Shown: one piece after another, positions 42,706 to 46,398 of the stretch | Layout of the letters: each line of letters starts with the position of its first letter | Numbering within the stretch: the first letter of the stretch is position 1 | NCBI GenBank assembly: GCA_947381965.1 | Contig: CANCXX010000037.1 | Span: 1 to 46,398, forward strand | Direction: 5' to 3' | Source: an uncultured bacterium | GTDB lineage: Bacteria > Bacillota > Clostridia > Lachnospirales > Lachnospiraceae | DNA length: 46,398 nt | Notes under the pieces: model-generated | What the model saw: the letters and a program-made list of their open reading frames with translations, nothing else | Databases searched by the model: none | What the model was told of the DNA's origin: nothing | Position numbers and translations under genes: made by a program

Positions 42706-43533
42706 ATGAAAATGAAAACTGTAGCAGCAGGGATGGTGGCGGCGCCGGCAGTTCTCTACCTGCTGGCAATTATGCCAGGTTTAGGAGACAAAAAAAACCG
42801 TAAGGATTTTTTGAAGGTTTATTATGCACACAGAGGGCTTCATAATAATGAATCGGAAGCCCCGGAAAATTCCATGGAGGCTTTTAAAAGGGCAGTGGAC
42901 GCAGGATATGGAATTGAAATGGATATTCAGTTATCCAAAGATCAGGTACCTGTTGTTTTTCATGACTTTACCCTTGAAAGAGTATGCGGAAAAAAGGGGC
43001 GGGTATGTGATTATACTTCTCAGGAGCTGAAGGAATGCAGGCTGTACCAAAGCAGGGAAACAATCCCTTTTTTTGAAGAGGTTTTGAAGATGGTGGATGG
43101 AAAAGTGCCTCTTATAGTGGAATTTAAGGCAGAGTGGACCGATATATCTGTCTGCCCTGTTGCGGATGAACTGCTAAGGAAATATAAGGGCCTGTACTGT
43201 ATAGAATCTTTCAACCCCCTTGTTTTATTATGGTATAAGAAAAACAGAAAAGAAATCGTACGGGGACAGCTTTCCGATGGGTTTGTAAAATCTGGTGAAT
43301 ATAAGGGGAAATTGCATTATATCCTTCAAAATTTACTGCTGAACTGGATAACAAAACCGGATTTTATTGCATATAATCATAAATACGCCCAAATTCTGGC
43401 AAGAAGGATATGCCGTAGTCTATATAAAAATATGGCAGTTGCATGGACCATAAAAAGCCAGGAGGAACTTGAAATGGCAAGAAATAAGTTTGACACTTTT
43501 ATTTTTGATTCCTTCCTTCCGGATAAAAAGTAA
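42706..43533 (+). CDS. membrane-anchored glycerophosphodiester phosphodiesterase
   Basis: A glycerophosphodiester phosphodiesterase releasing glycerol 3-phosphate from deacylated phospholipids. Residues 3-25 form a membrane helix or uncleaved signal. The catalytic domain starts at YYAHRGLHNN, then PENSMEAFKRAVDAGYGIEMDIQLSKD and VVFHDFTLERV, containing the HRG, EMD and HD metal and catalytic residues. I prefer the ATG at 42706, which has AGGTG 8 bases before it (275 residues). An ATG at 42649 is also in frame and overlaps the MFS gene by eight bases. Confidence 0.86.
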   Translation: MKMKTVAAGMVAAPAVLYLLAIMPGLGDKKNRKDFLKVYYAHRGLHNNESEAPENSMEAFKRAVDAGYGIEMDIQLSKDQVPVVFHDFTLERVCGKKGRVCDYTSQELKECRLYQSRETIPFFEEVLKMVDGKVPLIVEFKAEWTDISVCPVADELLRKYKGLYCIESFNPLVLLWYKKNRKEIVRGQLSDGFVKSGEYKGKLHYILQNLLLNWITKPDFIAYNHKYAQILARRICRSLYKNMAVAWTIKSQEELEMARNKFDTFIFDSFLPDKK

Positions 43534-43622
43534 TTTTGTACCCTGATGGGACGTTTACTGTTCTCAAAAAGCCGGAAAATGATAATTTTGATGAAAATAA
43601 TATGTAAATTTTCCAAAATATA

Positions 43623-43651
43623 GTGAAAGTTAGACAATTTTGTGTTATACT
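43623..43651 (+). promoter_or_regulatory. sigma-A-like promoter for ppdK
   Basis: GTGAAA (43623-43628) and TATACT (43646-43651) are separated by 17 bases in an AT-rich stretch 58 bases before ppdK. The -10 is good and the -35 fair. The GDPD-ppdK spacer (43534-43708) contains nothing else I can name. Confidence 0.5.
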
Positions 43652-43708
43652 GTTTGAAAAGGGCAGAAGGTTATCTGCTGCCTGAGAATTAGTAAGGGAG
43701 AAAAGAGT

Positions 43709-46339
43709 ATGGTAAAATGGGTTTATTCTTTTGAAGAGGGAAGCGCCGATATGCGAAACCTTTTAGGGGGCAAGGGCGCTAATCTGGCTGAAATGACGAA
43801 CTTAGGTCTGCCGATCCCTCAGGGCTTTACAGTAACGACGGAAGCCTGTACAGATTACTACGAAAAAGGAAAGCAGATTTCAGACGAAATCAAAGAGCAG
43901 ATTTTTACTGCTTTGGTTCAACTTGAGGAAAAGCAGGGAAAGAAGTTTGGCGATACGGAAAATCCCCTTCTTGTATCTGTTCGTTCAGGTGCGAGAGCGT
44001 CCATGCCCGGTATGATGGATACCATTTTGAATTTGGGACTTAATGATGTTGCAGTGGAAGGATTTGCAGCAAAAACAGGTAATCCTCGTTTTGCGTATGA
44101 TTCTTACCGCAGATTTATTCAGATGTTTTCAGATGTAGTAATGGAAATACCCAAATCTTTCTTTGAGAGAATTCTGGATGATATCAAAGAAACAAAGGGC
44201 GTTAAATTTGACACAGAACTGACAGCCGATGATTTGAAAGAGGTTATCAGCAGGTTTAAGGCAGTTTATAAGGATAAAATGGAAGCTGATTTCCCACAGG
44301 ATCCCAAGGTACAGCTTATGGAAGCTGTAAAGGCAGTATTTCGTTCCTGGGATAATGAGAGAGCGATTGTATATCGTAGAATGAATGACATTCCAGGTGA
44401 CTGGGGAACAGCAGTTAATGTACAGGCAATGGTATTTGGTAATATGGGAAATACTTCAGGAACCGGAGTTGCTTTTACCCGTAATCCCTCAACAGGCGCT
44501 AAGGGAATTTATGGTGAGTACCTGATTAATGCCCAGGGTGAGGATGTGGTGGCAGGTATCAGAACCCCTCAGCCCATTACAAAACTGGAAGAAGATTTGC
44601 CGGAATGTTATGCGAAATTTATCGAGATCGCCAATAGACTTGAAGATCACTATCGCGATATGCAGGATATGGAGTTCACTATTGAAAATGGAAAACTGTT
44701 TTTCCTTCAGACAAGAAATGGAAAACGTACCGCACAGGCAGCGCTGCAGATAGCATGCGACCTGGTGGATGAAGGAAAGATTACACCAGAAGAGGCAGTG
44801 CTTCGTATAGAAGCAAAATCTCTGGATCAGCTTCTGCATCCGACTTTTGACCCGGAAGCGCTTAAGAGCGGTACAGTGATAGGACAGGCGCTTCCTGCTT
44901 CTCCGGGAGCAGCAGCAGGTAAGGTATATTTTACTGCTCACGAAGCAAAAGAAGCTCATGAAAAGGGAGAAAGAGTGGTATTGGTGCGTCTGGAAACTTC
45001 ACCAGAAGATATTGAAGGGATGCACGCAGCGGAAGGAATTCTGACTGTCCGCGGCGGTATGACCTCCCATGCAGCAGTAGTTGCCCGTGGAATGGGAACT
45101 TGTTGTGTATCCGGATGCGGCGAAATATCTATTAATGAAGAAGATAAAGTATTTGAACTTGACGGCCATGTATATCATGAGGGAGATTATATTTCTTTAG
45201 ATGGATCTACAGGAAAGATTTATGATGGCGATATTAAGACACAGGAAGCTTCTATCAGCGGTAATTTTGGAAGAATTATGGGCTGGGCAGATTCCTTCCG
45301 CAAATTAAAAGTCCGCACCAATGCTGATACTCCGGCGGATGCTGCTAATGCGGTAAAATATGGCGCAGAAGGTATTGGATTATGTCGTACAGAGCATATG
45401 TTCTTTGAACCGGATAGAATTCCTAAGATTCGTCAGATGATTCTTTCCAGAACTGTTCAGGAAAGAGAAAAGGCATTAAATGACCTGATTCCTTATCAGA
45501 AGGGTGATTTTAAGGCACTTTATGAGGTAATGGAAGGAAGACCGGTTACAATCAGATTCCTTGATCCTCCACTTCATGAGTTTGTCCCTACGGATCCAGG
45601 AGATATTGATGATCTGGCAGTAAAAATGATGATGACAGCAGAACAGGTACAGGAAGTTTGCGATTCACTTCATGAATTTAATCCGATGATGGGACATAGA
45701 GGATGCCGTTTGGCTGTGACATATCCTGAAATTGCAAGAATGCAAACCCGTGCTGTTATGGAAGCTGCAATAGAAGTAAAAAATGAAAAGGGATTTGACA
45801 TTGTTCCTGAAATTATGATTCCATTGGTTGGAGATAAAAAAGAACTGAAATATGTTAAAGATGTGGTTGTAGAAACAGCAGAACAGGTTAAGAAAGAAAA
45901 AGATTCTGACATTCTTTATCACATAGGGACAATGATTGAAATTCCAAGAGCAGCTCTTCTTGCAGATGAAATTGCAGAAGAAGCAGAGTTTTTCTCTTTT
46001 GGAACAAACGACCTGACACAAATGACCTTTGGGTTCTCAAGAGATGATTCAGGTAAATTCCTGAATGAATATTATAAGAAGAAAATTTATGAGTCTGATC
46101 CTTTTGCAAGACTGGACCAGAATGGTGTAGGACAGCTTGTTAAAATGGCTGCTGAAAAGGGAAGAAAGACCAGGCCAGAGATTAAACTTGGCATTTGTGG
46201 TGAGCATGGTGGAGATCCTTCTTCTGTGGAGTTTTGCCATAAAGTTGGTCTTACTTATGTATCTTGTTCACCTTTTAGAGTGCCGATCGCGCGTTTGGCG
46301 GCGGCACAGGCGGCTATATGCAATAGGGAGGGGAAGTAA
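43709..46339 (+). CDS. ppdK: pyruvate, phosphate dikinase
   Basis: PpdK interconverts pyruvate, ATP and phosphate with phosphoenolpyruvate, AMP and pyrophosphate, a common glycolytic or gluconeogenic step in anaerobic Clostridia. The 876-residue product has the N-terminal nucleotide-binding domain (GGKGANLAEMTNLGLPIPQGFTV near residue 12), the central phosphohistidine domain with His454 in RGGMTSHAAVVARGMG, and the C-terminal pyruvate-binding barrel ending with SFGTNDLTQMTFGFSRDD and GICGEHGGDPSS. GGGAG precedes the ATG. The remaining 59 bases of the window after the stop show no gene. Confidence 0.98.
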   Translation: MVKWVYSFEEGSADMRNLLGGKGANLAEMTNLGLPIPQGFTVTTEACTDYYEKGKQISDEIKEQIFTALVQLEEKQGKKFGDTENPLLVSVRSGARASMPGMMDTILNLGLNDVAVEGFAAKTGNPRFAYDSYRRFIQMFSDVVMEIPKSFFERILDDIKETKGVKFDTELTADDLKEVISRFKAVYKDKMEADFPQDPKVQLMEAVKAVFRSWDNERAIVYRRMNDIPGDWGTAVNVQAMVFGNMGNTSGTGVAFTRNPSTGAKGIYGEYLINAQGEDVVAGIRTPQPITKLEEDLPECYAKFIEIANRLEDHYRDMQDMEFTIENGKLFFLQTRNGKRTAQAALQIACDLVDEGKITPEEAVLRIEAKSLDQLLHPTFDPEALKSGTVIGQALPASPGAAAGKVYFTAHEAKEAHEKGERVVLVRLETSPEDIEGMHAAEGILTVRGGMTSHAAVVARGMGTCCVSGCGEISINEEDKVFELDGHVYHEGDYISLDGSTGKIYDGDIKTQEASISGNFGRIMGWADSFRKLKVRTNADTPADAANAVKYGAEGIGLCRTEHMFFEPDRIPKIRQMILSRTVQEREKALNDLIPYQKGDFKALYEVMEGRPVTIRFLDPPLHEFVPTDPGDIDDLAVKMMMTAEQVQEVCDSLHEFNPMMGHRGCRLAVTYPEIARMQTRAVMEAAIEVKNEKGFDIVPEIMIPLVGDKKELKYVKDVVVETAEQVKKEKDSDILYHIGTMIEIPRAALLADEIAEEAEFFSFGTNDLTQMTFGFSRDDSGKFLNEYYKKKIYESDPFARLDQNGVGQLVKMAAEKGRKTRPEIKLGICGEHGGDPSSVEFCHKVGLTYVSCSPFRVPIARLAAAQAAICNREGK

Positions 46340-46398
46340 TCTATATGTTCTTGCAGACCGCATTTTTGCTGTTGGCAGATTATAATTTTTGCTGAGAG

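Overview
The window looks like chromosomal core sequence from a low-to-mid GC, anaerobic, Gram-positive Clostridia, most likely Lachnospiraceae. The evidence is the gene order (rimP-nusA-rnpM-ylxQ-infB-rbfA-nrnA-truB-ribF; rpsO-pnp; spoIIIAA to AH; asp23-nusB-xseA-xseB-ispA-dxs-tlyA-nadK-argR-recN-spoIVB), strong AGGAGG-type ribosome binding sites, a pyruvate phosphate dikinase, and purine-rich coding strands. I cannot name the genus from sequence alone. I found no rRNA, tRNA, CRISPR array or complete transposon.

Layout: (1) 1-292 is an upstream edge with a possible short membrane-protein remnant, then a promoter and leader hairpin. (2) 293-9228 is a translation, transcription and ribosome-maturation operon ending in tRNA pseudouridine synthase and FAD synthesis. 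(3) 9346-10484 is a secreted SH3/NlpC-P60 cell-wall hydrolase with a consensus sigma-A promoter. (4) 10494-13274 carries rpsO with a structured leader, then pnp, each followed by an intrinsic-terminator-like hairpin. (5) 13353-18741 is the complete eight-gene spoIIIA operon, preceded by a sigma-E-like promoter. (6) 18838-22867 holds deoB, prfC and a transglutaminase-like lipoprotein, which separate spoIIIA from the asp23/nusB block. (7) 23026-32158 is a tightly packed housekeeping operon (nusB, exonuclease VII, isoprenoid precursor synthesis, TlyA, NAD kinase, ArgR, RecN), followed by a terminator and spoIVB. (8) 33733-37534 has a small XRE regulator divergent from a large soluble hybrid histidine kinase. 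This is where spo0A usually follows spoIVB. (9) 37636-40954, on the minus strand, has an ABC-F ATPase and a PHP-HAD fusion protein. (10) 40977-41201 is a roughly 200-bp terminal-inverted-repeat element flanked by 11-bp direct repeats, which looks like a MITE. (11) 41343-43533 has an MFS transporter and a membrane-anchored glycerophosphodiesterase. (12) 43709-46339 is ppdK.

Functionally the window joins protein synthesis and RNA turnover to sporulation. The SpoIIIA proteins build the mother-cell side of the channel to the forespore, and SpoIVB is the forespore protease that signals back to activate sigma-K. The organism therefore carries engulfment-stage sporulation genes. Most of the window is conventional. 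The less ordinary parts are the inverted-repeat element, the replacement of the spo0A neighbourhood by a regulator/hybrid-kinase pair, the kinase's degenerate N-terminal receiver-like domain, the PHP-HAD fusion, the acidic NusA tail and very long IF2 linker, and the leader hairpins upstream of rimP and pnp. I did not find a convincing wholly new multi-gene system.
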